64,000 nucleotides of DNA from Prosapia bicincta (lineage: Eukaryota > Arthropoda > Insecta > Hemiptera > Cercopidae), in the NCBI GenBank assembly GCA_036971475.1, contig JBAIZL010000006.1:17065959-17129958 (forward strand), written 5' to 3'. The position numbers were made by a program, and so were the translations under genes. Under the pieces are notes generated by a model. It did no database searches, was not told where the DNA came from, and saw only the letters and a program-made list of their open reading frames with translations. Of the stretch, positions 23,050-34,115 are shown in pieces. How positions within the stretch are numbered: position 1 is the stretch's first letter; each line of letters begins with the position of its first letter.

Positions 23050-23050
23050 T

Positions 23051-24783
23051 GATTAATTTTTCCTGGTGTGGATGTTCGGTGAACAGCTTCTAGTTCTCCG
23101 TCATTTTTAAAGAATAAATAGAGAGAAAATAAAGAAGTGATTAGCAAAAGACTTATATCATCCTAAACTTGGTAAAGAACCTTTAAGGAGCTAATTTTTT
23201 TAAACTACGATTAATTAAAAATAATTTTTTTGTTGACGCGAGTAGGAATTTACTTTAAAATTTTGTTTTGTTTATATTACTTGTTTACAGAGGTTATTGT
23301 TTTGATTACAGTTGTACTACATGGCAACTAAGGTTGACCATTAAGCCAAAGAATGATTGGAATGAAATAATTTTCATTACATAGTAAAGCTTAAGCTAAA
23401 ATTTCAGATATATTTTGTATATTCAATAAATTTCTATAACTGTTACTTGAATAATACAATACTAAAGAAATAATTTCAAATGTCCAGACCAAGTATTATC
23501 AGTTTGCTTGATAAACCAAGTTGAAATAAGATATACCACAGACAATATCAGCTAACATATTAAGTAATATTAAAAAACAAACACTTTACACTTACCTAAG
23601 TATAAATGTCTTTTTATAAATTTATGTTTCATAAAGTAAGATTTGCAAACATTCTCACAGACATACCACATTTCATGCTCAAATCACATCTACATTCACG
23701 TGCTGAGAAAACCAAGCAATAAACTGCACAACCTACTAAAACGAGTATTAAAAAACTGAGAACTTTAGAAACATTACTTCAAGAAAGTGATTGTTCAGTA
23801 GTTTTATTGAAAAATAATTTCATTTATTAAAATATATTAATTGCCTTCAATTAGTTTGTTGAAAAGATGTGATAAAAATCGAAATAAACCATTATATTAT
23901 ACAGGAAGAACCACCATATTATACAGTGAAAAATACTTTTCCAACAGAAAAAATGAAGTTTCTAAATAAAAATTTGCACAAGAAAATTTATATAAAAAAT
24001 AAGACATTTTGATAGTTGTAAGATTATATGTGGTCATATCATCATGACAAAAAAGGTAAACATAATACCTTCTATGCAGACTCTCATACTTACTACTTAA
24101 AGTTTAATGTTAAAATTGTGTAGAAGTACGTATACAATAAGGAAATGTTTTGTAAGTATATAAAATATCTTGCCGATAATATATTCAAAAACACTTTTTG
24201 GAAACATGATGTAACCATGATGGAATGTCCATGATCTGAGCAATATGCATTATTATAGATTTTTTGTCTAAGGGCAAGTTAGGTTTTTAATTAATTACAT
24301 CTGTGGAGGTTATATTGGACACTACTGTTTAGTACTACTGAAGAGTGATAAGAATGCCATTGATAATGTAAAATGCGAGTACGTTAACGTAAAATGTTAG
24401 GATACTAGAATGGGTATCCACCTGGTTCTTAATATTTTGTTGATAAACACACATGTAGTTCAAAAAATGTAGTTTTACAAAATGAGTCCTTTATAGTGCG
24501 TTTCATATTTAATGAAGTATTGTACAACTAGATATAAGCAAATTTAAAACTATAGTTATAAGCAAAAATTCTTTTTTCAAGCTCATTGGAATTAAAACAT
24601 ATTACAAAATTTAAGTATAATTTTAAAACAAACCTGTGTTACATGCAAATGGTAATACTGTTTTGATTATACTGTACTAACCTCACATTTTTAGTTGTAA
24701 CGAAAATATAATTTATAAATATAATTTGGTTTCAAAATTTGTTTGTTCAATTTTTTTTAAATGAAATATTTAATTTTTAGTAT
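23051..24783. other. MLK intron, no element recognised
   Basis: AT-rich intron sequence between the repeat array and the Penelope copy. No open frame of interest on either strand. Confidence 0.45.
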
Positions 24784-26340
24784 TTGTTGATTCCATCTTC
24801 AAGTCAGCTACTAGTTTTTAACTAAAAAAATACGTAAATTGTTACACTTGCCTATAGTAGCACTTACTTTATATTGTTGAGGATGGCTGTTTCAGGAGAT
24901 GTGTCACAAGATTTTTGTAAGTTAAGGTTAGGGCGGGATATTAGGGTGAGGATGCGGATGTATTTTGGTTGAGTATTAAGAGTGAGAGAGTATTATGACG
25001 TTGAAAAGTGTTTGTGAGCTATAATATAATTGGGTGTTGAGTATTTTTTAATTTAAAATGTTTGTTTATTTCATATTGTTTGGTTGTGTATTGTTGGTTG
25101 TTTTTGTTTTGTTTGTGAAGAATTTGTAGGTTAGATGTTATGTTTGTGTAGTTATGATTTATGAATAAGAGATGTTCAGCGAAGTTTGATTGGGTGTTTT
25201 TGTTTGTTATTGCTTTTATGTGTTTTTGGTAGCGTATGTTAAATGACCTCCCTGTTTGGCCTATGTAAAAACTGGGGCACAAACTGCAAGTTAGTTTGTA
25301 AACACCAGTGAAGTTGTATGTCGTTGATTATGTTGTTGGGTTTAAATTGTTTGTTGTGTGTGTAGTAGGCTATTCTGTAATTGTATTTTTGAAGTGTGTT
25401 GGTTAGATTGTGGGTTTTGGGTGATCTGTATGGTATTGTTAAGTATTTTATGGGTTTGTCATGTTGTGTATTTGTAGTTGGGTTATTGAGTTTGTTTTTT
25501 AGGCAGTTGTATAATTTGCCAATCGTTGTTGTGATGTATCCATTGGTTTGTGCTGTATGTTTTATGGTGTTTAATTCTTGATACTGTTCTTCTATGTCTA
25601 GCAGTGTTTTTAACATTCAATATAAATTAGTGTTGTAAGCGGCTAGTTTGTGTTGGTGTAGGTGGTTTGAAAATTTCTAAATGGTAGTATTGGTGTTGGT
25701 GGGTTTTCAGTATATGTTGAATTCATGTGTTTGTGTCTTGTATGTTTAATTGTAAGATCCATGAAATTAAGAGAGTTGATCTGTTCTGTTTCGATGGTGT
25801 AGGTTAAGTTTGGATGTATGGAATTAAGATATTTTAAAAATATGTGTGCTCGACGTTTATTCCCTTTGTATAATGTTATAATGTGGTCAACATACCTTAT
25901 AAATAATAGCTATAATGAAGTTGTCTTATAAAGTTGTATAAAATGTGGTTTTGTTCAATGTGATGTATGTATATTTCCACCAAGATACTAGCTATGGTGG
26001 ATCCCATAAGTGAGCCATCTTTTTGGGCATAGAAAGTGTCATTATAAATAAAGTAATTTTGAGATGTGATTAATTTTATTAGGTGGATTATTTCGTCAAT
26101 ATGTATTTGTGGTGTATTTGTGTCTATAAGCATGTTGATGATTTCCGGAATGGGGATGTTAGTGTATAGATTTGATATATTAAAGGATACTAAAGTGGAG
26201 TTGTGTGGGGTATTTACGTTTTTTATTTTGTCGATTAAATTTAGGGACACATTTCCCGGAACGGCCGTCCTCAATAATATAAAGTAAGTGCTACTATAGG
26301 CTAGTATAACAATTTACAAGTGTTTTTAGTTAGTTTTTAG
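24784..26340 (-). mobile_element. Penelope-like retroelement, decayed, with inverted ends
   Basis: Minus-strand reverse transcriptase and GIY-YIG fragments lie between two inverted copies of the same end sequence: GTAAGTGCTACTATAGGC appears on the plus strand at about 26284 and on the minus strand near 24852-24870. Both ends also carry the GACACAT...CGGCCGTCC stretch related to the motif at 61160 (here degraded). Inverted LTR-like ends are known for Penelope elements. The 3' edge continues to the TTGTTGATTCCATC sequence shared with 30917 and 61300. Same family as the 60.3-kb copy. Confidence 0.85.
25019..26274 (-). pseudogene. Penelope-like RT/GIY-YIG polyprotein, frameshifted
   Basis: Reading from high to low coordinate, 26274-25897 encodes NISNLYTNIPIPEII and YAQKDGSLMGSTIASILVEI, the palm region of a Penelope reverse transcriptase (TNIP and DGSLMGS motifs). 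The YADD-containing region downstream (about 25890) is out of frame. A thumb-like segment and linker follow at 25616-25239 (ELNTIKHTAQTNGY). At 25282-25019 comes the GIY-YIG nuclease (SFYIGQTGRSFNIRYQKH). At least two frameshifts split the gene. The nuclease segment keeps YIG, Gly and Arg residues. Confidence 0.85.
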
Positions 26341-27590
26341 GTCTGATTCAAAGTACAATTTTTTCAATACAACCCTACCTGCCATTCTAGAAGAAGCTAA
26401 AGTGGATAGAAAGTTACCATGGCTTGAGTCACTTGATAAGGACATTGACTGCTTAGAGGGAGCAATTGGCCTTGTAAGTATTAAAGTTTTGGTAAATACC
26501 ACAGAGGTAAGTATGTACTGGATGTACTGAAACAACCAACAATATTAAACCCTTGAACCAAATACTTAATGCACTATCATTTCTCATAGAGTGTAATATT
26601 TCACTACAAATTGTACATGATTAGAGAGAGTAGAGATTGTTAACAAAGCCACAAGTCTCCCAATTAAAATAGGCTGTGAAATTTCCTTCTCAGAACCTAC
26701 TTTTACAGTATACAAACTGATTAGAGACTTCAGAGGCATAGTTTTCGAAGAAATTTACTGTACAAGTCTATTCAAAACGATTGAAGACACTAGGCTGAGT
26801 GAGGTTTTTGTACCCTTTACATCTTGGGTGTAGAGAGAACCCATTAACACACTTTTAATGTCATTTGTTTTTAGAGCTTACAGGTACAATATACTGGTTA
26901 GAAGAGTATTAGATACAGTTTTCAATAGATTAAATTGAACAAGTCTTCCCAATTCATTGGGGGGAAGGCATAGGTTGTAAAAGGCGTTTTTAATTTCACT
27001 GATGTCAGAAGTCAATATATTAAAGGCCAGGATTCACGTACACAATGGATAATGGTTAACAAGCCATCCCTGCATCATAGACTATGTAAACCTTTTACAT
27101 GTTTCATTTTTCTCAGAAGTTAATTTAACTCTTACACTATAAAAGAGACACATTATTGGGAACATATAATTCACAACTATTAAGCACGGATAATAGTGCA
27201 CAAGGCTACCCAGAATCATTGAGGGATTTTGTGCAGTGTAATCCACTTTAATGTAGTTTTCTTCTCAAAAGTTAATTGCACTTATACATATATTTAAACA
27301 CACGTTGCTTGAGAATTTATCAGACATAGATTTCATTGTTCAGACTATTGGATAATGTATGGAGAGCAAGTTATCATAGAATAACATTATATAGAAATCT
27401 TTTTAGTATCTGTAATGTTTTTTGGTTAATAATGAAGTAACAGTAGTCTGTAAAACGGAAGGTTATTTGTCGGTGTATGAATCTCGACTCTCCGCACTAA
27501 TTACTTGGAGTCAACACTCTCCCTTGTACACAGAGTTCCAGAATAACTTTCTTGAATATACATTTCCATAACAATGTTAACATAACAATA
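26341..27590. other. MLK intron, possible old coding debris
   Basis: A plus-strand stretch near 26390-26470 reads KVDRKLPWLESLDKDIDCLE without a stop, but I recognise no family and no splice structure. The rest is AT-rich with nothing identifiable. Confidence 0.35.
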
Positions 27591-27599
27591 TTAAATCAT

Positions 27600-28130
27600 A
27601 CTACATGTGCCATTTAATGGAATCTTTGATTTTAAATATAGATATAGCTGATAACTCTTATAATTTGGCAAGGATATGTGCAATTCTGGATTCTGTAGAC
27701 TCGATTGGATTGGCTGTCAAACAAGTTAAAGATGAAACAGTAACAAAGGACGGTTTAATGTAAGGTGATAGTAGACGACGTAAAGGAAACAAGTGAAAAT
27801 GAAAAGACAATATCTAATCTTTGTAGAGATAAAAACATCCCACACAATTCTGATTAATTTATTCGCAGTGATGACCATCTTGCCACATGTCATAACTTTG
27901 AATCTTTTAGCCATCAGAACTGCCAAAACGAAGAGGATGAGGAAGCAGAAGATGAGGTCAAAGAGGGAGCAGTCTGAGGATTGGAGGTCCAAACAAAGAT
28001 ACGTCCTCATGAAGAGGCCCTATAAAGCATTTGAGATGTCATGCAGTTTGCTGCTGATTCTAACTCTCCGTCTTCTTGAACTGTTTTACACTGAATAGGA
28101 CTGTATCCAATCAGATATGGTAGCTACAAA
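27600..28130 (+). pseudogene. Possible C-terminal remnant of a pogo/Tigger-type transposase
   Basis: One frame reads DDHLATCHNFESF, then an acidic run EEDEEAEDEVKE, a stop, and RPHEEAL. An acidic stretch followed by a SH/PxxEAL helix is a feature of the C-terminal end of Tigger/CENP-B-type transposases. Two or more in-frame stops break it. The overlapping open frames at 27726-28010 (minus) and 27793-28098 (plus) are in other frames and are probably shadows. The family assignment is an inference from a short, low-complexity match. Confidence 0.3.
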
Positions 28131-28923
28131 GTGGAAACCAGTTTCTTTGTTAGACTTTTAGAAAGAATCAGGTTGATATATACTAGAGCATTTCCAGCAT
28201 CAACAGCTCTTTCATAAAAAGGTTTGTAATATTCCTTAATTGTATAAGCTAAAATAATTACAGTACTTATGACTCTTCAAAATGCCATTTGTATAATGTA
28301 GAAAGTTGTCTAATTTGGGAAATATTTTTGGGCCCTTGAGATTCCACTTTGAACAAGTTTTACTGTAGTAGGCTTCACTTTGCAAAAGTAAATATTAATT
28401 ACCCTTACTTGAGAAAGATATTTCCCAGGTATTTGAAGACGGAACTTATTTTACTTCTAATTCTATTAATTTCATCATTAAAATTAACCTGAATAGCCTC
28501 AAATTAATTACTAAAAATATACATTTTTTATCAACACTAGACTTTTATTTACTCAAAGTGTTGTAGAATAAAATCTGTGGACATTTATTGATTTATATTT
28601 GAAGACATTTAATTTATATATTTTAAAATAAAACTACTGAAATGTCACTGTGATGTAATTTTCTAAAGAATGAAATACTCTTCAACTAAAATTTGTGTTT
28701 GTTAATCATAAAATAAAAATAAAAGCATATTGTTTCAACAGCAAGATATTGATAACTATAGAGTGAAGAGAAATTATATTCAGTTATAGTTATATAACTG
28801 TCATTAATTGAGTGCAGATAATGTAAAAAAATAATGATAAATTTTATCCTTTAAAAAACAATTAATTTGAAAACTTAAAAAAATCAATTCAAAACATAAT
28901 CTAGACAATGTTTTAGAACTTAC

Positions 28924-29031
28924 GTGCTATTGCTCTCAAACGAGTTATATTAGGAGATCCAGGAGGACTATTAGGACTTGACGGATTACGAGATTTACCA
29001 GAGTGTTGAACTGTTATTCGATGCTGGAAAC
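28924..29031 (-). CDS. slpr: MLK exon: second half of CRIB, Ser/Pro-rich segment
   Basis: A 108-bp exon (two bases, 35 codons, one base). It encodes FQHRITVQHSGKS followed by SSPNSPPGSPNITRLRAIA. Joined to the previous exon, ISSPSG plus FQHRITV fits the CRIB pattern I-S-x-P-x-x-F-x-H-x-x-x-V that binds GTP-loaded Rac/Cdc42 in MLKs. The SP-rich run followed by RLRAI matches the position of a conserved Ser/Pro segment in MLKs. The acceptor is TTTTAG|GTTTCC and the donor is GCAC|GTAAGT. The last base C joins TG of the next coding exon to give Leu. Confidence 0.92.
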
Positions 29032-29123
29032 CTAAAAGTAAGCAGTATAATTTACATAACCCATTGAAAGAATCCGGGTAGAATTTTGTCAGTTCCTAAT
29101 GAATACAAAACTATCACACTAAC

Positions 29124-29367
29124 CTGATGGGGAACTTATACTCGGACCTGGTTCTTTCTTGAGAGCCTTGTTAAGTCTCTTGTTGAACTTGCCTTTCCTT
29201 TTGTTTGGAGTTGGTGTTTGCTGCTGGATGAACATAATCTGAAGTTCTCTCTCTAACAGATGTATCTCTCTCTCTGCCAGCTCTTGCTCCTTTTGCTTCA
29301 AGTGCTGCTCGATAAGTTTCTGCTGTAGTTGTGCCTTCGTCAGTTCCTCCTCTCGACACCTGAGTTC
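29124..29367 (-). CDS. slpr: MLK exon: leucine zipper, basic stretch and first half of CRIB
   Basis: A 244-bp exon (81 codons plus one base) joining in phase 0. It encodes a long Glu/Leu/Gln-rich heptad region (REEELTKAQLQQKLIEQ, EQELAEREIHLLERELQI) that matches the MLK leucine zipper used for dimerisation and autoactivation. A Lys/Arg-rich patch follows (NKRKGKFNKRLNKALKK), then GPSISSPSG, the start of a CRIB motif. The acceptor is ACGCAG|GAACTC and the donor is CATCAG|GTTAGT. Only 92 bp separate it from the next exon, the shortest intron seen in this gene. Confidence 0.93.
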
Positions 29368-30510
29368 CTGCGTCATTAAATAAAATGTTTATTCTGTTAA
29401 AAATTGTTATATACTTTAAATCAAAAAAGATACTCTTAAAGAAATACCACTTATTTTTATTTTCACACTCTTGAAAAATTAAAGTAACAATACGTATTTT
29501 GATCAATTAAAATCTATTTCAAATAGTTTTCATCTTACCCTAGTTATATACTCAGTAATACTATTAATTCTGCAGAAATCTCTCTAAGATACTGCAAATT
29601 TGATTGACATCTGAGGCTAGTTCACATTCTTTGCAAATTTGAATAGTATTATTCGCCCGTGGACTGAATATTGTGACCAATATTTATTGCAAACATCAAT
29701 CTATCTTAATGCTCAGCCTCTTCTCTGATACAAAGATTAAATGTCAAGTACTTCTGTTGACAATGTACAAAAACTGAAGTTGGAAATACTTTTAAGAAGT
29801 TGTTATCACTTTTTATTGTGCTACACAAAACTTTATAGTAATTATTTAGTCCTGTTAATATGTAAATAAAATGTTTCATAACAAAATAAGTTTTTATGAA
29901 AATTTAATTCAATCACGCCATTCAGATGTGGAAAAACTTAATAGCTTGAAAAAGAGCTACAGAAAGTGCCTGAAAAATAGGAAGAAAATATCAGATAAAG
30001 CTTACAGCATTATAACTGAACAGCCATATAGAAGAAGTATAGGCCTATATCTAATGGAGCAGGATTCAAGAGGATTCATACCAATGTTCTAGGACACCCA
30101 GCATACCAATTTACTTTACCTTTAAGGTAAATCTTCACCAAAGAACCCTTTATTACAATCACACGCACACCCAGTCTACTACCTATATATGTTTAGTTGC
30201 TTGTCAGTGTGAGAAGCACATTCAAGCAAATTAGGATACATTCATTACTAAGCAGATGCAAAACAACTTGTGACTAAAAATGAATAAGTAGTAGAAACAA
30301 AAATTTTTGTAATACAAAAAAAAATTTTAAGTCAATTCCTACTTAGGTGAGGAAACAAAATTTTTATTTAAGTTGCTTTTTATTGTATAGTTTTAATTAT
30401 TATAAATAAAGTAACATAACCTATGAATTAAAACAGCTGTTCTAGAACATAACCTTAAATTCAGCTTAATCACTGTCATGTAATTTTCAATTATAAATAA
30501 CACTTCTTAA
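29368..30510. other. MLK intron, no element recognised
   Basis: Intron directly upstream (in gene order) of the leucine-zipper exon. The plus-strand open frame at 29871-30092 has no recognisable domain. Nothing else seen. Confidence 0.45.
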
Positions 30511-30533
30511 ACCACAAAAACGTTTTATTTATG

Positions 30534-30576
30534 TCCTCATGTACATTTCGATTAAAAAGCAATCATCTTCAGAGGA
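30534..30576 (-). ncRNA. Hammerhead-like motif with canonical CUGAAGA core
   Basis: On the minus strand: helix I TCCT/AGGA (4 bp), core CTGAAGA (fits CUGANGA exactly) plus one extra T, helix II GATT/AATC with a 7-nt loop, GAAA, self-complementary TGTACA, T, then G. A hammerhead cleavage site needs A, C or U at that last position, so this copy is probably inactive; the mirror copy has C there. Confidence 0.5.
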
Positions 30577-30616
30577 AAATACTACAAGATTCATACTACT
30601 GAGTATTGTAGTAGTT

Positions 30617-30659
30617 TTTTCTGAAGATGATTGCTTTCCAATCAAAATGTACATCAGGA
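30617..30659 (+). ncRNA. Hammerhead-like motif, mirror copy
   Basis: Plus-strand twin: core CTGAAGA plus T, helix II GATTG/CAATC (5 bp), AAAA in place of GAAA, TGTACA, then T-C. Helix I is weakened to TTTT against AGGA (two wobble pairs). The GAAA loss and the better cleavage site are the reverse of its partner. Confidence 0.42.
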
Positions 30660-30916
30660 ATAAATAAAAAGATTTTATGGTTTAGGAGGTTTTATTTATT
30701 TGTAATTATAAAACCAGCTGTTTTATGAAATCATATCTAATCACTTATTTTTAGACTAATTTTACGAAATAACTGTATTTCATACCTTGCCCCTTTTGTG
30801 AAAAGTTTTTCTCTCATGTAGAAGTAAAATTAATTCATTAAATTTAATTAATATTTGAAAATACTGTATTAACATCCAGTGTCATCTACTACAAATTAAA
30901 AAAAAAAAAATCATTT

Positions 30917-31970
30917 TTGTTGATTCCATCTTCATGTGAGCTACTAGTTTTTAACTAAAAACACTTGTAAATATGTTTATACAGTGAACTCCCTATCATC
31001 CGTGGAATTGGGTGGCCCGGCAACGTCGGATAACGAATTCTCCGGATAATCCGCTATGAACAAAGAATACGTAAAACGATCGATAATCGATTATTATACC
31101 ATAAGTTACACAAATAATGACCCCGGTTAATGCAATTCACAAATAATCTTCAGAGGACAAAATAAATACAGAAAATAATTTTAAAAAATAAAATTTGGTA
31201 AAATATAAATATGGTAAAATTTTATTTCTACCATACACAGGTTTATTTGGGACATTAAAATAGTGTATTAGACATTAAAATGTTGTTTTATTTATCGGTT
31301 TACAACAAAAAAAGGAAATTTACATAAAATATCAACTAATACAAATGATAAAATACTGCATGACAAAAAATAAAATTCAATAAAAAAGACAGAGAAATAA
31401 AAATAACGCATACAAATTCAAACTACCTACTACTTATTTTAGTATAATAACCACTCAACGTTCAACTCGGAATGTTTGTTTCTACTTGCGTCACAATGCC
31501 ATAAAGATCGATAATGTATATGACAGACATGGATGATGCGTATGTCCCGTCCTAGACTATTTATAGCCGAGATTAGATGACATTTGTTTACAATCTTATG
31601 ATACACAATAGGTTTTCGGACGTCCAAGCATTTTGTCATTGTCTCTTATATACAGTGGTCTGTTCCCAACTCGAGTTAGTTCATTCAGTCTAACAGGACA
31701 GTTATCGTTTATCCTTGCGTTATTTGAGATTGCTTAGTTTATTTTTATGATCGTTGTTTTTACCGGATATTGTGCCGCATTGAGTGGTTAAAAAAAAACA
31801 TTAATGAATCTGATTGGAATAAAAATTAGATATTTGTAAAACAATGGCAGACCCCGGATAATCCACAAACCGGTTAATCCGCCCACGGATAATCGGGAGT
31901 TTACTGTATTTATTTGCCTATAGTAAGGCAAGTGTAACATATTCACAAGTGTTTTTAGTTTTAAAAAATG
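30917..31970. mobile_element. Penelope end fragment split by a Tigger-like insertion
   Basis: TTGTTGATTCCATCTTCATG at 30917 and GCCTATAG...GGCAAGTGTAA at 31916-31935 are the two halves of the Penelope end also seen at 24784-24860. They are separated by the TA-flanked element at 30982-31906. Confidence 0.75.
30982..31906. mobile_element. Tigger/pogo-like DNA transposon, non-autonomous copy 1
   Basis: The ends CAGTGAACTCCC and (reverse complement of the right end) CAGTAAACTCCCGATTATCC are inverted repeats flanked by TA. The subterminal zones contain repeats of GGATAATCCG and CCGGATAA. No transposase is left. The element interrupts a Penelope end, so it is the younger insertion. Related copies lie at 32896-33622 and 62181-63040. 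Confidence 0.82.
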
Positions 31971-32895
31971 TATTTGAACTTGAGTGGATGAATAAAAAGT
32001 ATTTTACTTACGATTGAAAATGTGAACAAGATTTATTTAAAGAGAGTATGAGCTAATAGAAGGAATTGGATAACACACTGAACTTAATGATATCCGTCAT
32101 GGACATCTAATGAGTAATAAAACGATCAATATTTGATTCACAAGTAGGGTACCTAGCAAGAGTAACTATAACTGTATATTATACCTACTGAAAACACTCT
32201 TATGATATCTAATAGAAATGACAAATTTAGGATAATAGCATCATCAGAACTACTTGTCATTACAAGTTAAGAATACACAAGTAATTCAGACTGATATGTA
32301 ACCCAAAATGTTCTAAGAAAGATGTGATATTACAAGGCAAGTAAGTAATATTCTTTTACTTACAGATTTCAAGCAGATTGGAGCAGAAATTTAAAATTCA
32401 CAATTTGAATATGAAATTGTCCATAAGATGACACAATGATAACAGATGGATATTTAGGCTTTAAAATATTGACATGGCAGTGTATTGTAAGATTATTACC
32501 GAGGGAGTATCAACAGAGCATTAAAGGGTACAAGATTTAAATTAATAATGCCCAGTATACGCATCATTCAACTGTTTCCACGCAAAAAGCACGAATTAAT
32601 TTACGATTTATTAGAGATTTAGTGAACTGTATGTAACAATAATCAGTATGGTAAATAAATAAGCTACAACAGATATCAGTGAATCTTCATTAATTTTATG
32701 TATGAGAGATTAATAAATCATACAACTTCTTCAGAAGAGTTTAATAGTACTGTACATAATTATAAACAAAATTAAAATAAACAGTATTTTAAAATAATGC
32801 ATTTTCTATTGTTTATAATACTTGTTTTAGGTGTGGGAAAAACTGTTAAATTTCAAGTATCAAAGAAATGATGGATTCAAACTGGGATTTAACTA
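31971..32895. other. MLK intron between Tigger-like copies
   Basis: AT-rich sequence with no open frame of interest and no repeat that I recognise. Confidence 0.4.
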
Positions 32896-33622
32896 TAGTA
32901 AACTCCCGATTGTCCATGGGCGGATTAACTGGTTTGCGGATTATCCGGGGTCTGCCATTGTTTTACAAATATCCAATTACGACGTAAATACATATAAGGC
33001 TTAATAGAAGTTAAGATGAAGGGAATAGATATGTAAATATATACGTACTAATTTTTAAATTGAAAGGGAAACATCCCGACGCGGGCCAGCAAAATAAAAG
33101 GGTCGAGCAAGGTGGCTATTAACACGTTCAGCACGGCGAGCGTCCTAGCACGTTTTGGGTTCCCTTGCGACTCACTGAGGGCATGCCGGTGTGCTCCCCT
33201 CTTCTCTTCCAATGGATGGCGAGCACTCCGGGATGTTCACTCTCAGTCAAACTGAAACTTCTCTGGTGTCGCTAAATGTCTGTATAAAGTTTTGATTTTT
33301 TCGTCGGTGCTTCAGAACAGTTTGGAGAACATTGTGCCTGAGTCATTTTTAAATCCGACCATCGCAAATTAACTTTTTGGAGATTCGAATAATGGGTAAG
33401 TTACTAGTGCTATATGCCTCTTATTTTAGTATTTTTAAACGATTTTGACGTTTACAATGTTTTATAATTGCATTTTTGTAAAGACTTATTTAACCGGGGT
33501 CATTATTTGTGTAACTTATGGTATAATAATCGATTATCGATCATTTTGCGTATTCGTTGTTCATAGCGGATTATCCGGCGTTGCCAGGCCACCCTATTCC
33601 ACGGATAATCGGTAGTTTACTG
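32896..33622. mobile_element. Tigger/pogo-like DNA transposon, copy 2, chimeric
   Basis: Ends TAGTAAACTCCCGATTGTCC on the left and a diverged inverted copy on the right (GATAATCGGTAGTTTACTG), with TA on both sides. The interior from 33119 to about 33385 is homologous to the left part of the piggyBac-like element at 2132 and starts TTAACACGTTCAGCACGGC. The remaining flanks match the copy at 62181. Confidence 0.78.
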
Positions 33623-34115
33623 TATATACAAATTTATGGAGTCAGATTTTTACAAAGCTGCTGTAAGTGCAGAAATTATTCTGTAAAATTTAGTTATGAA
33701 ATAAAATCAGATTCAAGTTGATTAGAAGTATTGACAACAAAAAAATGTTTGTAATATAAATCAATCATTTAAGCATACATTCAAACCAGTGTATGGATAT
33801 GATGTTGAAACTAAGCTCTATCGTCACAGACGCTGCTGTCCAAGAATCTTATATAAAACAAAAAATAATAAAATCTGTGGTTTCACCTTTCCAAACATGA
33901 AATTGAATACAGTTGTAGAGAGATTAATAGTTGGAAAAACTGCTTTTTAGAAGTCAAACAAGTGGCTATTAACACTGACAATGATAAAACGTAAACAGTT
34001 TTTTCTCGAACAAATCGTCAATGAAAAACAACAATGATACATTAACCTTATTTTACTGCAATGAACAAATATTGCATTGCAATAAAATGTTAATAAATAT
34101 TGCTAAATACTTTTA

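Larger units (their letters stand above)
19838..23050. repeat. Tandem/inverted array of ribozyme-bearing repeat units separated by (TA)n
   Basis: The sequence TTTTTTGGACTAGGAGACTG recurs with GGACT at 19895, 20696, 21505, 21815 and 22464, giving spacings of 801, 809, 310 and 649 bp. The first two units are nearly identical 800-bp copies, each ending in a (TA)n tract. Later units are shorter and include inverted copies, forming hairpins such as 21500-21760 and 21810-22070. Units carry the GTGATTCGACAA...GACCGAAAGG motif and a second hairpin motif (ACCACACAGTGGT). An (ATAC)n tract starts the array. No protein-coding potential remains apart from TA-tract artefacts. Confidence 0.85.
30511..30695. 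mobile_element. Foldback repeat with paired hammerhead-like ends
   Basis: Two inverted arms, about 30511-30600 and 30601-30695, each running from a hammerhead-like motif outward into a TTTTATTTAT stretch and GGTTTAAG/CTTAAACC. They are diverged by several substitutions. No coding sequence. Confidence 0.65.

Noticed and set aside
24784..26340. Penelope copy still active
   Set aside because: Frameshifts separate the palm, thumb and nuclease segments, and the ribozyme-like end motifs are degraded.
27726..28098. Two overlapping open frames as a membrane protein or basic protein
   Set aside because: They are frames opposite or adjacent to a stretch that fits a decayed transposase tail better; no start context or splice sites.
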